A stretch of 64,000 nucleotides of DNA. Source: Sulfurimonas sp. HSL1-2 (lineage in GTDB: Bacteria > Campylobacterota > Campylobacteria > Campylobacterales > Sulfurimonadaceae). This document shows, piece by piece, positions 8,694 to 18,271 of the stretch. Position numbers and translations under genes: made by a program. Numbering within the stretch: the stretch's first letter is position 1; the number at the start of each line of letters is the position of its first letter. Under the pieces are notes generated by a model. That model was not told where the DNA came from, did not search any database, and worked only from the letters and a program-made list of their open reading frames with translations. The stretch is from assembly GCF_039645565.1 (NCBI RefSeq), contig NZ_CP147914.1:2353573-2417572 (forward strand). Direction: 5' to 3'.

Positions 8694-9238
8694 TACTCTC
8701 TCCCTTTCGCGAACGGCATACCCATTGCTTCGAGCAGGGTCAATGCCTCTTTATCACTCTGCGTCGTAGTGACGATCGTGATGTTCATCCCGTGAATCTG
8801 CATGATGGAATCATAGTTGACTTCCGGGAAGATCAGCTGCTCGTTCAGACCGAAGTTGTAGTTACCGCGGCCGTCGAAACCGTTGCGCGGGATACCACGG
8901 AAGTCTTTCACGCGCGGCAGTGCGACAGCGATCAGTTTGTCCAGGAAGGTGTACATGTTTTCACCGCGCAGGGTGACTTTGACACCGACCGGCATCCCTT
9001 CACGGACTTTGAAGCCTGCGACGGATTTACGAGCATCGACGACTGTCGCGTGCTGACCGGCGATCAGGCTGATCGTGTCCTGGATGTTCTGGATCAGTTT
9101 GTTGTCTTTCATCGCGAAGCCGGTACCGACAGAGATGATAATCTTCTCGACCGCCGGGATCTGCATTGCGTTCTTGATCTCAAGCTTGCTCTGCAGTTCC
9201 GGTTTCATTGCGACATATTTATCTTTCAAACGTGCCAT
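8693..9238 (-). CDS. rplE: 50S ribosomal protein L5
   Basis: 181 residues, with the L5 signatures [25 protein letters not shown] and PRVKDFRGI. It binds 5S rRNA and contacts P-site tRNA. Starts 3 bases after rplX. Confidence 0.97.
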   Translation of the reverse strand: MARLKDKYVAMKPELQSKLEIKNAMQIPAVEKIIISVGTGFAMKDNKLIQNIQDTISLIAGQHATVVDARKSVAGFKVREGMPVGVKVTLRGENMYTFLDKLIAVALPRVKDFRGIPRNGFDGRGNYNFGLNEQLIFPEVNYDSIMQIHGMNITIVTTTQSDKEALTLLEAMGMPFAKGRE

Positions 9239-9241
9239 AAC

Positions 9242-9472
9242 TTACGCCTCCACTTTGCGGACATTGGATGCATCGATCGGCATCTCTTTGCTCATAAATC
9301 CGCCCTTCGGGTTCTCTTCTGTCGGCTTGACCGCTTTTTTCGCAAGCTTACAGCCTTTGACGAGGACCTTGTTCTCTTTCGGCATGACCATCAGAACTTC
9401 TGCCTTGGTGCCTTTGTCGTCACCGGCAATGATCTCGACCATATCGCCTTTTTTGAAGTTAAACTTTGCCAT
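9242..9472 (-). CDS. rplX: 50S ribosomal protein L24
   Basis: 76 residues with the KOW motif at the N-terminus (FKKGDMVEIIAGDDKGTKAEV). It is shorter than the E. coli protein (104 residues), as in other Campylobacterota. Overlaps the rplN stop by 1 base. Confidence 0.95.
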   Translation of the reverse strand: MAKFNFKKGDMVEIIAGDDKGTKAEVLMVMPKENKVLVKGCKLAKKAVKPTEENPKGGFMSKEMPIDASNVRKVEA

Positions 9473-9840
9473 TACACAACCTCCGGAGCCAGGGATACGA
9501 TCTTCATGAACCCTGCGTAGCGTACTTCACGGCTGACAGGACCGAAGATACGGGTACCGATCGGCTCTCTTTTTGCGTCGAGGATGACGGCAGCGTTGTC
9601 ATCGAAACGGATCAGAGAACCGTTTTCGCGCTGTACTTCTTTTTTCGTACGGACAACGACAGCCTTGACGACCTGACCTTTTTTGACTTTTCCGGTCGGG
9701 AGCGCTTTCTTCACGGAAGCAACGATAACGTCACCTACAGAAGCGTAACGGCGCTTGGAACCGCCCAGAACCTTGATACACATGATCTCTTTCGCACCAG
9801 TGTTGTCAGCAACATTCAGACGAGTAAAGCTCTGGATCAT
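9472..9840 (-). CDS. rplN: 50S ribosomal protein L14
   Basis: 122 residues, the universal length. Conserved [19 protein letters not shown] at the start and FGPVSREVR near the end. Overlaps the rpsQ stop by 4 bases. Confidence 0.97.
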   Translation of the reverse strand: MIQSFTRLNVADNTGAKEIMCIKVLGGSKRRYASVGDVIVASVKKALPTGKVKKGQVVKAVVVRTKKEVQRENGSLIRFDDNAAVILDAKREPIGTRIFGPVSREVRYAGFMKIVSLAPEVV

Positions 9841-10088
9841 GACTCTACTCCTGTCGCAACAACGCTTTTGAGTTCAAAAGACTTCGTCTTGGACATCGGG
9901 CGACACTCGATTGCGATCACTTCGTCACCGACGTTAAGCGTGTTGTTCTCATCGTGGATGAGATATTTTTTGAAGCGCTTGACCGTTTTGTGGTAGCGCG
10001 GGTGCATAACACGGCGTTCAACGACAACTGTCGCTGTCTTGTCACCGGCTTTCTTGACGACTACACCCTGAATTTCACGTTTAGACAT
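9837..10088 (-). CDS. rpsQ: 30S ribosomal protein S17
   Basis: 83 residues with the S17 OB-fold signature: [19 protein letters not shown], then [18 protein letters not shown] and [18 protein letters not shown]. Located between rpmC and rplN as expected. Confidence 0.97.
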   Translation of the reverse strand: MSKREIQGVVVKKAGDKTATVVVERRVMHPRYHKTVKRFKKYLIHDENNTLNVGDEVIAIECRPMSKTKSFELKSVVATGVES

Positions 10089-10098
10089 CCGGGTCTCC

Positions 10099-10284
10099 TT
10101 ACTTCGCTGCGCTGAGCGCAGTGTTGATACGGGCGATATCTTTGCGTACGTTACGCAGCTCGCTCGTGTTCTGCAGTTGCATCGTTTTTTGCTTCAGTCT
10201 CAGCGTGAAGAGCTCAGTCTTCTTCTCTTTGAGCATTGCGCTCAGTTCTGCTGAGGTCTTCTCTGCCAAATCAGTATACTTCAT
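10099..10284 (-). CDS. rpmC: 50S ribosomal protein L29
   Basis: 61 residues, a two-helix protein with the [29 protein letters not shown] core. Its start overlaps the end of rplP by 14 bases, so translation is likely coupled. Confidence 0.95.
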   Translation of the reverse strand: MKYTDLAEKTSAELSAMLKEKKTELFTLRLKQKTMQLQNTSELRNVRKDIARINTALSAAK

Positions 10285-10696
10285 TGTCCATCTCCGCCGT
10301 TACAATTTTCGTTTTGAATGGCAGCTTGTGCATCGCAAGCGTCAGCGCTTCGCGTGCCAGGGACTCTTCAACGCCACCCATTTCGAAGATGATACGACCC
10401 GGTTTAATGTTCATTACCCACTGGTCGATCGCACCTTTACCTTTACCCATACGTACTTCAAGCGGTTTCGCTGTGAGCGGCTTGTCCGGGAAAACACGGA
10501 TCCAGATCTTACCCTGGCGCTTGATGTGACGGGTTGCCGCGATACGCGCAGACTCGATCTGGCGGGAGTTGATACGGCCCGCTTCGACTGCCTTGATTGC
10601 GATATCGCCGAACGCAAGTTTGTAGCCGCTGCGCGCTTTACCGCGGTTGCGACCCTTCATGTACTTGCGGAATTTCATTCTTTTTGGCATCAACAT
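10271..10696 (-). CDS. rplP: 50S ribosomal protein L16
   Basis: 141 residues. Conserved [19 protein letters not shown] start, the [20 protein letters not shown] segment and [12 protein letters not shown]16 contacts the A-site tRNA. Its 3' end overlaps rpmC. Confidence 0.97.
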   Translation of the reverse strand: MLMPKRMKFRKYMKGRNRGKARSGYKLAFGDIAIKAVEAGRINSRQIESARIAATRHIKRQGKIWIRVFPDKPLTAKPLEVRMGKGKGAIDQWVMNIKPGRIIFEMGGVEESLAREALTLAMHKLPFKTKIVTAEMDNEVY

Positions 10697-10698
10697 GA

Positions 10699-11403
10699 TT
10701 AATCCGCCTTTCTCGGAGCACGACCGCGGCGCTCACGTTTTACTTCTTCTTCTTTCGGCTCCGGCTGGATACCTTTGGAGAGGACTTCACCTTTGAAGAT
10801 CCAGACCTTGATACCGATGATGCCGTAAGTCGTGTGCGCTTCGGCAAAACCGTAATCGATCTTGGCACGGAGCGTATGCAGCGGCACGCGGCCTTCGCGG
10901 TACCACTCGGTACGTGCCATTTCAGCACCACCGAGGCGGCCTGCGACGGCGATACGGATACCTTTGGCACCGGCACGCTGTGCATTCTGCATTACTTTCT
11001 TCATCGCACGGCGGAACGCAACGCGGCGCTCCAGCTGTGTCGCAACGTTCTCGGCAACGAGCTGCGCCGCGATCATCGACTTTTTCTCTTCTTTGATGTT
11101 GACCGCAATGTCTTTGCCGATCAGGTTCTGAAGCTTTGTTTTGAGCTTCTCGATATCAGCACCCTTTTTACCGATGATGATACCCGGGCGCGCTGCGACG
11201 ATCGTGACGCGCAGACGCTTCACCGTACGCTCGATGATGATGTTGTTCACACCCGCATAGTAGAGTTCCTTTTTCAGGAAAGTACGGATTTTGTGGTCTT
11301 CGCCCAGGTTGGCCGGTGCGTTTTTGAAATTCGGATACCAGCGGGACTCCCAGTTACGGTTGATGCCCAGACGGAATCCGATCGGATTGACTTTCTGACC
11401 CAT
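10699..11403 (-). CDS. rpsC: 30S ribosomal protein S3
   Basis: 234 residues. The N-terminal type-II KH domain shows the [15 protein letters not shown] loop, and the C-terminal domain shows [16 protein letters not shown]. The basic tail is rich in K and R. Lines the mRNA entry tunnel together with S4 and S5. Confidence 0.97.
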   Translation of the reverse strand: MGQKVNPIGFRLGINRNWESRWYPNFKNAPANLGEDHKIRTFLKKELYYAGVNNIIIERTVKRLRVTIVAARPGIIIGKKGADIEKLKTKLQNLIGKDIAVNIKEEKKSMIAAQLVAENVATQLERRVAFRRAMKKVMQNAQRAGAKGIRIAVAGRLGGAEMARTEWYREGRVPLHTLRAKIDYGFAEAHTTYGIIGIKVWIFKGEVLSKGIQPEPKEEEVKRERRGRAPRKAD

Positions 11404-11405
11404 AA

Positions 11406-11723
11406 TTATTTGCCCTCTACTTCTACTAAGATGTGTGCCGTCGGTTTGCGGATCCCGCTAGCCATACCGCGAGCACGCGGACGGAAGCGCTTGAGAACCG
11501 GACCGTTGTCAACACGGCAAGAAGTGATCACACAGTCGCTGGCATCGTTGCCGCTGTTCGCGACAGCCGATGCAACGACTTTGGAGATGATCTTCGCCGC
11601 TTTGTTCGGCGTGAACTCCAGTGCAGCGATCGCTTCTTCAGCGTTCATGCCCTGGATTTCGCGTGCGATGAGGCGAGACTTCGTCGGAGAGACGCGGATA
11701 AATTTCAACAGTGCTCTTGCCAT
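11406..11723 (-). CDS. rplV: 50S ribosomal protein L22
   Basis: 105 residues, starting with the L22 segment [18 protein letters not shown] and containing the [20 protein letters not shown] hairpin that reaches into the exit tunnel. Three bases before rpsC. Confidence 0.97.
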   Translation of the reverse strand: MARALLKFIRVSPTKSRLIAREIQGMNAEEAIAALEFTPNKAAKIISKVVASAVANSGNDASDCVITSCRVDNGPVLKRFRPRARGMASGIRKPTAHILVEVEGK

Positions 11724-11726
11724 CTT

Positions 11727-12002
11727 TTAGCCCTTTCTCTGTACAGAGCCCTTGTGGCCCTTGAATGTACGTGTCGGAGCGAACTCACCGAGCTTGTAGC
11801 CGATGTGGTTCTCTGTCACGTAGACCGGTACAAACTGGCGTCCGTTATGGACATTGAGTGTCAGACCGATCATATCCGGCAGGATCACGCTGCGGCGTGA
11901 CCATGTCTTGATAGGCTTATTGCTCTTCGCTTCTTTGGCTGCGAGCACTTTTTTCATCAAATGGTCGTCTACGAACGGACCTTTTTTTACTGAACGTGCC
12001 AT
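11727..12002 (-). CDS. rpsS: 30S ribosomal protein S19
   Basis: 91 residues with the S19 signature [27 protein letters not shown] and [13 protein letters not shown]-like segment (here [16 protein letters not shown]). Four bases before rplV. Confidence 0.97.
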   Translation of the reverse strand: MARSVKKGPFVDDHLMKKVLAAKEAKSNKPIKTWSRRSVILPDMIGLTLNVHNGRQFVPVYVTENHIGYKLGEFAPTRTFKGHKGSVQRKG

Positions 12003-12005
12003 CGA

Positions 12006-12836
12006 TTAACCTTTCTTACGACGAGTGATAATAAGCTTATCGCTCGCTTTTTTACGACGCGTTTTCGCACCCTTGGTCGGTTTACCCCACGGAGTAACCG
12101 GGTGACGACCGGAGTTTGTTTTACCTTCACCACCACCGTGCGGGTGGTCAATCGGGTTCATCGCGGAACCGCGCGTCTGCGGGCGGATACCCATGTGGCG
12201 TGTACGGCCGGCTTTCGCGAAGACGATGTTGCTGTACTCTTCGTTACCGACAGTACCGATCGTCGCCATACACTCGCCGAGGACGTAGCGCATCTCACCG
12301 GAAGGCAGACGCAGGGAGACGTACTTGCCGTCACGACCCATGATCTGAGCGGATGCACCGGCAGAGCGGACCATCTGGCCACCTTTGCCCGGCTTGAGCT
12401 CGACATTGTGGACGGTCGTACCGACCGGAATGCTTTTGAGCTTCATCGCGTTGCCCGGCTTGATGTCGAGCCCTTCTGCTGCTGCGGCAACAGCGTCACC
12501 GACGTTCAGGCCTTTCGGCTGAAGGATGTAACGCTTTTCACCGTCCGCGTAGTTGACCAGCGCGATACGGCAGTTGCGGTACGGATCGTATTCGATCGAT
12601 GCGACTTTGCCCGGAATGCCGAACTTGTTACGCTTGAAATCGATGATACGGTACAGCTTCTTCGCTCCACCCTGCTTGTGGCGGGATGTGATGCGTCCGT
12701 TGTTGTTACGACCAGCGTTAACCGGCAGCTTGACCAGCAGAGAGCGGACAGATGCCTTTGCTGTAATGTCACCGGAGTCGATGTTCGTATAGAAACGGCG
12801 ACTCGGAGTAATTGGTCTGTAGGTTTTAATTGCCAT
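12006..12836 (-). CDS. rplB: 50S ribosomal protein L2
   Basis: 276 residues. The peptidyl-transferase-proximal signature [14 protein letters not shown] is intact, and the N-terminal OB domain contains [17 protein letters not shown]. Standard length and place between rplW and rpsS. Confidence 0.97.
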   Translation of the reverse strand: MAIKTYRPITPSRRFYTNIDSGDITAKASVRSLLVKLPVNAGRNNNGRITSRHKQGGAKKLYRIIDFKRNKFGIPGKVASIEYDPYRNCRIALVNYADGEKRYILQPKGLNVGDAVAAAAEGLDIKPGNAMKLKSIPVGTTVHNVELKPGKGGQMVRSAGASAQIMGRDGKYVSLRLPSGEMRYVLGECMATIGTVGNEEYSNIVFAKAGRTRHMGIRPQTRGSAMNPIDHPHGGGEGKTNSGRHPVTPWGKPTKGAKTRRKKASDKLIITRRKKG

Positions 12837-12838
12837 GA

Positions 12839-13120
12839 TTACACCGCCATCGATTCGATTGCCGCGCCTTCAGGCAGCTTTACGTAGAACTTTTTAAAGT
12901 CGTTCTGCTTGCCCATGACACCGCGGAAGCGTTTTGTTTTACCGCTTTGGTTCAGTGAGTTGATGCGTGTCGGGATGACACCGAAGTACTCACGGAACAC
13001 CTCTTTGAGACCGCTTTTGGTCATGCGCGGGGATGTCTGAACAACGACGACACCCTCTTCCTGCAGACCAAGCGTTTTCTCAGTGTAAACGATTGATTTA
13101 ATATCTGTAATATCAGCCAT
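12839..13120 (-). CDS. rplW: 50S ribosomal protein L23
   Basis: 93 residues. It has the L23 fold with the conserved [11 protein letters not shown] start and the region [16 protein letters not shown]; it normally forms the docking site for SRP and trigger factor at the tunnel exit. One base from the rplD stop. Confidence 0.96.
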   Translation of the reverse strand: MADITDIKSIVYTEKTLGLQEEGVVVVQTSPRMTKSGLKEVFREYFGVIPTRINSLNQSGKTKRFRGVMGKQNDFKKFYVKLPEGAAIESMAV

Positions 13121-13121
13121 C

Positions 13122-13733
13122 TTAGCTCTCTTTAGTCAGATTTTCCCATACCGCTTTTTCGATAACGACAGCGCGGTATGCTGATGCCAGGAATGCATTC
13201 AGTTCATTCTCTTCAACCAGGTAAGTTGACTGGATGTTACGGAAGGCCAGGAACGTGTTCTCATCAACGATGGACTTGACGAGCAGCGCATCGCGGACGC
13301 CCAGCTTGTCAAACATTGCCTTGGCATCTTTCGTTTTGCCTGACGCGATCTCGATCGAATCAACGATGAAGAGTTTGCCTTCATTCGCCAGAGCGTCAAG
13401 GGCAAAGTTCAGCGCGAGCTTCTTCTGCTTCTTGTTGACTTTCTGGTCGTAGTTACGGCCGGTGTTCGGACCGTGAACAACCGCACCGCCAACCCATACA
13501 GGCGAACGGCGTGAACCGGCACGTGCACCACCGCGGCCCTTCTGTGCCCACGGTTTCTTGCCGCCGCCGCGAACCTCGGAACGGGTCTTCGCGGAAGCAG
13601 TATCAGCGCGCAGACCCGCCTGGTATGCTTTCACATACAGGTAGAGGTTGTGCGGGTTGATACCCGAAAAGCTTTCCGGCAGTGCAAGCTCGGATGCTTT
13701 TTCAAAATTTTCATTCAATACGATAGCGCTCAT
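13122..13733 (-). CDS. rplD: 50S ribosomal protein L4
   Basis: 203 residues with the tunnel loop motif [23 protein letters not shown] split around a conserved GRGGAR core, and the globular domain typical of L4. In E. coli L4 represses the S10 operon through its leader; whether that occurs here is unknown. Overlaps rplC by 4 bases. Confidence 0.97.
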   Translation of the reverse strand: MSAIVLNENFEKASELALPESFSGINPHNLYLYVKAYQAGLRADTASAKTRSEVRGGGKKPWAQKGRGGARAGSRRSPVWVGGAVVHGPNTGRNYDQKVNKKQKKLALNFALDALANEGKLFIVDSIEIASGKTKDAKAMFDKLGVRDALLVKSIVDENTFLAFRNIQSTYLVEENELNAFLASAYRAVVIEKAVWENLTKES

Positions 13734-14305
13734 TTAACAACCTTTACACGACCCATAGCACCGTTTGCGCCCGGGATAGAACCCGCGACGACGAGGATGC
13801 CGTTCTCTGCGTCGTAAGAAATCACTTCGTTTTTGACGGTGACCTGAGTGTTACCGTACTGACCGGCCATTTTGCGGCCCGGCTGGACGCGGCCCGGCCA
13901 TTCACAGTTACCGATAGAACCCGGACGGCGGTGGAAACGTGAACCGTGTGCACCCGGACCCCCAGCAAAGTTCCAGCGTTTCATAACACCGGTGTAACCG
14001 CGACCTTTTGTGTTGAAAGAGGCTTTGACCACTTTCGCTTCACCCAGGGGTGCAGTTTCAAGATCACCGGCTTCCGTGTTGCTGACAGTCAGCGTGACGA
14101 AACGGTTGAACTCTTTCGGCAGGTCGTATTTCTTCTGCTGACCTTCGATAGACTTGTTCATCTTTTTGCCGTCATTGTATGCAACGATCGCGCGGCCGTT
14201 TTCGACTTCGCAGACCTTTGCTTCCTTGACTTTCAGAAGCGTTACCGGAGTACTCGGAACGCTGATAGTACGGCTCATACCGATTTTTTCAACAATATAT
14301 TCCAT
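13730..14305 (-). CDS. rplC: 50S ribosomal protein L3
   Basis: 191 residues with the L3 loop [17 protein letters not shown] and [15 protein letters not shown] near the peptidyl-transferase centre. The N-terminus [13 protein letters not shown] is slightly divergent from the usual GxxIGMT start. AAGGAG precedes the ATG by 8 bases. Confidence 0.97.
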   Translation of the reverse strand: MEYIVEKIGMSRTISVPSTPVTLLKVKEAKVCEVENGRAIVAYNDGKKMNKSIEGQQKKYDLPKEFNRFVTLTVSNTEAGDLETAPLGEAKVVKASFNTKGRGYTGVMKRWNFAGGPGAHGSRFHRRPGSIGNCEWPGRVQPGRKMAGQYGNTQVTVKNEVISYDAENGILVVAGSIPGANGAMGRVKVVK

Positions 14306-14316
14306 TGTGTTACTCC

Positions 14317-14628
14317 TTACTTGTCCATCGAGCGGACTTCTACATCCACTTCCGGCGCCAGATCAAGTTTCATCAGAGAGTCGACCGTATCCGGCGTAGC
14401 GGAGACGATGTCGATCAGACGGGCGTGCATACGGATCTCGAACTGCTCACGGCTGTCTTTGTTGACGTGAACGGATTTGAGAACCGTATATTTACGGATT
14501 TTTGTCGGAAGCGGAATCGGACCGCGGATTTCCGCACCCGTACGCTTTACAGCTTCTACAATAGAACTAACCGAACGATCCAGTACACGGTGATCGTACG
14601 CTCTCAGTTTCAAACGAATCTTTTCCAT
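14317..14628 (-). CDS. rpsJ: 30S ribosomal protein S10 (NusE)
   Basis: 103 residues, first gene of the S10 operon. S10 signatures [29 protein letters not shown] and [13 protein letters not shown] are present. Besides its ribosomal role it acts with NusB in antitermination. It is preceded by a promoter with good -10 elements and a small perfect hairpin in the leader. Confidence 0.98.
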   Translation of the reverse strand: MEKIRLKLRAYDHRVLDRSVSSIVEAVKRTGAEIRGPIPLPTKIRKYTVLKSVHVNKDSREQFEIRMHARLIDIVSATPDTVDSLMKLDLAPEVDVEVRSMDK

Positions 14629-14651
14629 AGTTTTTCCTCATTAAAGAACTC

Positions 14652-14668
14652 GTTGGATCTTCTCCAAC
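14652..14668 (-). promoter_or_regulatory. hairpin in the S10 operon leader
   Basis: GTTGGA/TCCAAC forms a perfect 6-bp stem with a 5-base loop GAAGA on the minus strand, about 24 bases before the rpsJ ATG and between two candidate -10 boxes and the start. It may be a protein-binding or stability element of the operon leader. Confidence 0.4.
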
Positions 14669-14686
14669 TATTATAAAGGGAGCGGA

Positions 14687-14715
14687 ATTATACTGAGATC
14701 ACTTTCCGAATTCAA
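14687..14715 (-). promoter_or_regulatory. promoter of the S10-spc operon
   Basis: TATAAT (minus strand, 14692-14687) lies 17 bases downstream of TTGAAT (14715-14710), which matches four of six -35 consensus bases. A second TATAAT is at 14675-14670. Transcription is expected near 14680 (first) or 14663 (second). Confidence 0.65.
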
Positions 14716-14737
14716 GGGTTTTAGGGGGGTAAAAGCC

Positions 14738-14782
14738 AAATTTGTAGAAATTTATTTCCTTCTAAAAAGGAAATGGTAAAAT
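14738..14782 (+). promoter_or_regulatory. inverted repeats and -10 upstream of AAA ATPase gene
   Basis: Two inverted repeats adjoin: AAATTT-gtag-AAATTT (14738-14753) and ATTTCCTT-ctaaa-AAGGAAAT (14754-14774). They are followed by TAAAAT at 14777-14782, a plausible -10 for the gene starting at 14809. The repeats cover the -35 position, so they could bind a regulator. Confidence 0.4.
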
Positions 14783-14808
14783 CACTCTAGTCAAAAAAGG
14801 GGGATGCC

Positions 14809-15879
14809 ATGACCGAACTGCTGGAAAAGTATTACCGCCAGGACCTTCACGCAGGCGGCTATGTCGAACGCAAGTTCTCGGTGCCGGAGCACTCCTTCTG
14901 CCTCAGCGGCGTCGCCCTCAGCGGCAAAACCATGCTCGTCAAACACTACCTGCTGCAGCAGCGCAAGGCCTCCTACCTCTACATCGACTGCAGCGATATC
15001 CGTCTTGATACCGACCGCTTCAACGCCCAGATCCGTTCGTTCTGCAATACCCATGACATTGAAACCGTTGTGCTGGACAACTACCGGCCGGAGCTGCTGC
15101 GCCCCGCCGTATCGCAGCTGATCCTCATCGGCCGCGAGCTAACTGACACCCAGGACCTTGCCCACTACCGTCTTTTCCCCCTGGATTTCGAAGAGTTCCT
15201 GGCTTTCGAGCGCAAGTACGATGAGAGTGCCCTCAACGACTTCCTGCAGCTGGGGGGATTCCCGGTGATGCACAGGACCCCTTCCGAGGAGCGAAACCTC
15301 CTGCTGCAGCGTACCTTCAAAACCGCCCTGGGCGATATCGGCTTCGACCTGATGCAGCTGGCCGCCCGCCTCTACACCCAGAAGGTCTCCGCTTTCATGC
15401 TCTACGAACGGCTCAAGAGCGAACGCAAAATCTCCAAAGACATGCTTTACCGGCACTATGAGAAACTGATTGCCGAGGGGTACCTGCACGCCGTGGCCAA
15501 GTTCGACCACCCCAGGGCCACAAAGAAGCTCTACCTCTGCGACATCGCCCTCAAAAACGCCCTGGTCTTCCAGAAACACTTCGGTCGCCTTTTCGAAAAC
15601 ATGGTGCTGGCCGAACTCGTCAAGCACCGAACACAGATCTTCTATGAGGAGCAGATCGACTTCTACCTGCCCGAAAGCGGCCGCGTCATTCTCTGCATGC
15701 CCTTCGGGACCAAGGAGATCCTCTTCAAAAAGATCGAACAGGCAGAAGCCTTCATCGTTACCCACGGGGTGAAGAAGGTCGAAGTCATCACGATGAGCAG
15801 CGAATCCTCCCTGCACCACCCCTTCGTCGAAGCGGAGATGATCCCCTTTGCGCAGTGGGCACTGAGCGATGAGGGCTGA
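14809..15879 (+). CDS. AAA-family ATPase with DUF4143-like C-terminus
   Basis: 356 residues. The Walker A motif GVALSGKT is at about residues 34-41; VVLDNY near 87-92 may be a Walker B-like strand. The C-terminal half has the DUF4143 hallmark GRLFENMVLAELVKH followed by a nuclease-like FYEEQIDFYLP stretch. This family (AAA_14/DUF4143) is widespread but without a settled function, and members are often horizontally acquired. AAAAAAGGGGG precedes the ATG. Divergent from the S10 operon. No toxin or partner gene is adjacent. Confidence 0.7.
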   Translation: MTELLEKYYRQDLHAGGYVERKFSVPEHSFCLSGVALSGKTMLVKHYLLQQRKASYLYIDCSDIRLDTDRFNAQIRSFCNTHDIETVVLDNYRPELLRPAVSQLILIGRELTDTQDLAHYRLFPLDFEEFLAFERKYDESALNDFLQLGGFPVMHRTPSEERNLLLQRTFKTALGDIGFDLMQLAARLYTQKVSAFMLYERLKSERKISKDMLYRHYEKLIAEGYLHAVAKFDHPRATKKLYLCDIALKNALVFQKHFGRLFENMVLAELVKHRTQIFYEEQIDFYLPESGRVILCMPFGTKEILFKKIEQAEAFIVTHGVKKVEVITMSSESSLHHPFVEAEMIPFAQWALSDEG

Positions 15880-15887
15880 CGTCAGCC
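15874..15887. repeat. 14-bp perfect palindrome
   Basis: GGCTGACGTCAGCC reads the same on both strands. It overlaps the stop codon of the ATPase gene and lies across the -35 position of the next gene's promoter (-10 at 15906). It has no loop or T-run, so it is not a normal terminator. Confidence 0.5.
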
Positions 15888-15905
15888 TTAAAACACAAAA
15901 TAGAG

Positions 15906-15911
15906 TATAAT
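15906..15911 (+). promoter_or_regulatory. -10 box of the PAS-GGDEF-EAL gene
   Basis: TATAAT at 15906-15911, 23 bases before the ATG at 15935. Expected start of transcription near 15918, giving a short leader with a GAAAGG ribosome site. Confidence 0.5.
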
Positions 15912-15934
15912 AGCCCGAAAAACGAAAGGCACGG

Positions 15935-18253
15935 ATGAAGGGATCGTCACTGCTCCACCTCTCCAAGCATTTCCGGGAAGCCGACGACATCCGGCTGCGC
16001 CTCCTCCGGCTTCTCTACGACAACTTCTCGGGTGCCGCCATCGTCATCTGGTTCAATGCATCGCTTTTCGTCTATATCCTCTGGCCGGTCGCAGACCACA
16101 CGCAGCTGCTGTTCTGGTACGCCTTTATCTCGGGCATCACCCTGATCCGTGTCGTCGATACGAGCCTCTTTTTCCGGCAGAAGTTACCGACCTACAGTCA
16201 ATGGTACAAGCGTCTGTTCCTCGGCGTCCTCTTTTCGGCTATCGCCTGGGGGGCCATCCCGCTGATCTTCTTCGCCGCGGTCGCCCCCATCTACCAGATG
16301 TTCATCATCCTTCTGACCGTGGGCATGAGTGCGGGCGCCCTCAGTACCCTTGCGGCGGACCTGCGCCTCTCGTTTATCTATCTCTTCGCCCTGCTCGTCC
16401 CCCTGGCCTACCGTCTGCTTGAAGCGGATTCACCGATCTATTTCGCCTCGTTCATCCTCGTCCTCGCCTTTATTATCGTCGTCATCCGCACCGCCCGCGA
16501 GTTTCACCTCAGCCTCGTCGAGAGCTACCGCAACCTCGAGCTGTACCACCACGCGAAAGCGCGCCTCAGCAAAAGTGAACAGCGACTGCACATGATGTTT
16601 GAACAGGCCCCCATCGGGATCTTCTACTACGATAACGACCTGGTCATCGTCGATGCCAATAACGCATTGTGTGCTTTCCTCCATGCCGAACGCGACCAGC
16701 TCGTAGGGCTCCATCTGCGGGACCTCCCCGATCAGCGACCCCTGCGCGGCGCCTACCACGACGACAACTATACCCGTTACGGCGTCTACGAAGGTCCATA
16801 CCATACCAAGCTGCGGGGCCTGGACCTCTGGATCAAAGTGGAGTTCATCCCCATCGTCGATGACCGCGGCGGCATGATCGGCGGCATGGCGATGTTCACC
16901 GACAAGACCCAGGAACACAACGCCATGAAGCAGGCGGAGTTCCTCGCCCTGCACGATCCGCTGACACGGCTGCCCAACCGGGAGCTGCTCAAAGAGCGCA
17001 TCCGCCAGCTGCTCAAGGAGGACCGCCGTCTCGCCCACTTCTCAGCCCTGCTCTTTTTGGACCTGGACCGCTTCAAACACATTAACGACAGCGCCGGCCA
17101 CCTTGTCGGTGACCAGCTGCTCGTCGAGACGGCCCGGCGTCTGGAGACGCTGCTGCGCGAAAGCGATACCCTCAGCCGTCTCGGGGGAGATGAATTCGTC
17201 ATCCTGCTGCCCGTGATCGCCAGCGATGAGGACGGGACCGTCCGCCACGCCTTCCAGGTCGCGGAAAAGATCCACGAAGCCCTGCGGCAACCCTACCGCA
17301 TCGAAGGCCACCAGCTCTATACCTCCTGCAGTATCGGGATTACGACCCTGGAAAGCTTCCCCGACGATATCGACGAAGTCCTGCGCCGCGCCGACACCGC
17401 GATGTACCAGGCCAAGGAGGAGGGGCGCGACCGTACCCGGTTCTACGATCCCGAGATGGACCAGAAAGCCCGCGACTACCTCCATACGCAGCAACGGCTC
17501 CGCCATGCGATCGATACGGACGGCTTCACCCTCTGTTACCAACCCATCGTTCAGATCGCGACCGACCGCGTCATCGCCGCCGAAGCGCTGCTGCGCTGGC
17601 ATGACGAGATCGGCAACGAGATTTCCCCGGCCCACTTTATCCCGGTCGCCGAGGAGTCGGGGATGATCAGGGCCATCGGCGAATGGGTCATTGACGAAAC
17701 GTGCCGGCAGATCAGCACCTGGGAAGCGGAGGGGATCTTCAACCTGGAGTATATCTCCGTCAATATCAGTCCCCGCCAGCTCATTGAAAGCGACTTCGCC
17801 GACGTCATCGTCGAAAGCGTCAGGCGCCACGGCATCGCTCCCGAACAGCTGCGGCTCGAAATCACGGAGACGGCACTCATCGAGAACTTCGACAAGACGA
17901 AAAAGCTCATCGACACACTCAACGCCGAAGGGGTCAAGTTCATTATCGACGACTTCGGTACCGGCTACTCCTCCCTCTCCTACCTCAAACAGTTTGCCTT
18001 TTCGGCCCTCAAGATCGACCAGAGCTTTATCCGCGACATCCTGCAGGACCCCAAGGACGCAGCCCTGGTGCGCGCCATTATCGACATCGCCCGCCAGTTC
18101 GGCTACCAGGTCATCGCAGAGGGGGTCGAGGAGGAAGCGCAGCGCGAGATGCTGCGTGAGAATGACGCCGCCGTCGCCTACCAGGGGTACCTCTGCAGCG
18201 AAGCGAAAGAGGCTGCGGCATTTGCAGAACATCTGCACAAAAAGGGGTGTTAA
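15935..18253 (+). CDS. membrane PAS-GGDEF-EAL cyclic-di-GMP protein
   Basis: 772 residues. About six hydrophobic segments lie between residues 30 and 185, then a PAS domain (about 212-325), a GGDEF domain (about 335-505, motif GGDEF at 417-421) and an EAL domain (about 518-770). The EAL catalytic features are intact: EAL at 550-552, DDFGTGYS at 672-679, K693 and E729. Both cyclase and phosphodiesterase activities are therefore possible. The sensory membrane part resembles MASE-type modules but I cannot name it. It has its own promoter and converges on the diheme lipoprotein gene. Confidence 0.9.
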   Translation: MKGSSLLHLSKHFREADDIRLRLLRLLYDNFSGAAIVIWFNASLFVYILWPVADHTQLLFWYAFISGITLIRVVDTSLFFRQKLPTYSQWYKRLFLGVLFSAIAWGAIPLIFFAAVAPIYQMFIILLTVGMSAGALSTLAADLRLSFIYLFALLVPLAYRLLEADSPIYFASFILVLAFIIVVIRTAREFHLSLVESYRNLELYHHAKARLSKSEQRLHMMFEQAPIGIFYYDNDLVIVDANNALCAFLHAERDQLVGLHLRDLPDQRPLRGAYHDDNYTRYGVYEGPYHTKLRGLDLWIKVEFIPIVDDRGGMIGGMAMFTDKTQEHNAMKQAEFLALHDPLTRLPNRELLKERIRQLLKEDRRLAHFSALLFLDLDRFKHINDSAGHLVGDQLLVETARRLETLLRESDTLSRLGGDEFVILLPVIASDEDGTVRHAFQVAEKIHEALRQPYRIEGHQLYTSCSIGITTLESFPDDIDEVLRRADTAMYQAKEEGRDRTRFYDPEMDQKARDYLHTQQRLRHAIDTDGFTLCYQPIVQIATDRVIAAEALLRWHDEIGNEISPAHFIPVAEESGMIRAIGEWVIDETCRQISTWEAEGIFNLEYISVNISPRQLIESDFADVIVESVRRHGIAPEQLRLEITETALIENFDKTKKLIDTLNAEGVKFIIDDFGTGYSSLSYLKQFAFSALKIDQSFIRDILQDPKDAALVRAIIDIARQFGYQVIAEGVEEEAQREMLRENDAAVAYQGYLCSEAKEAAAFAEHLHKKGC

Positions 18254-18271
18254 CCCTTACACTTAAACGGT

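Noticed and set aside
17042-18238. 398-codon minus-strand frame across the GGDEF-EAL gene
   Set aside because: Complementary to catalytic motifs of the EAL domain; no independent support.
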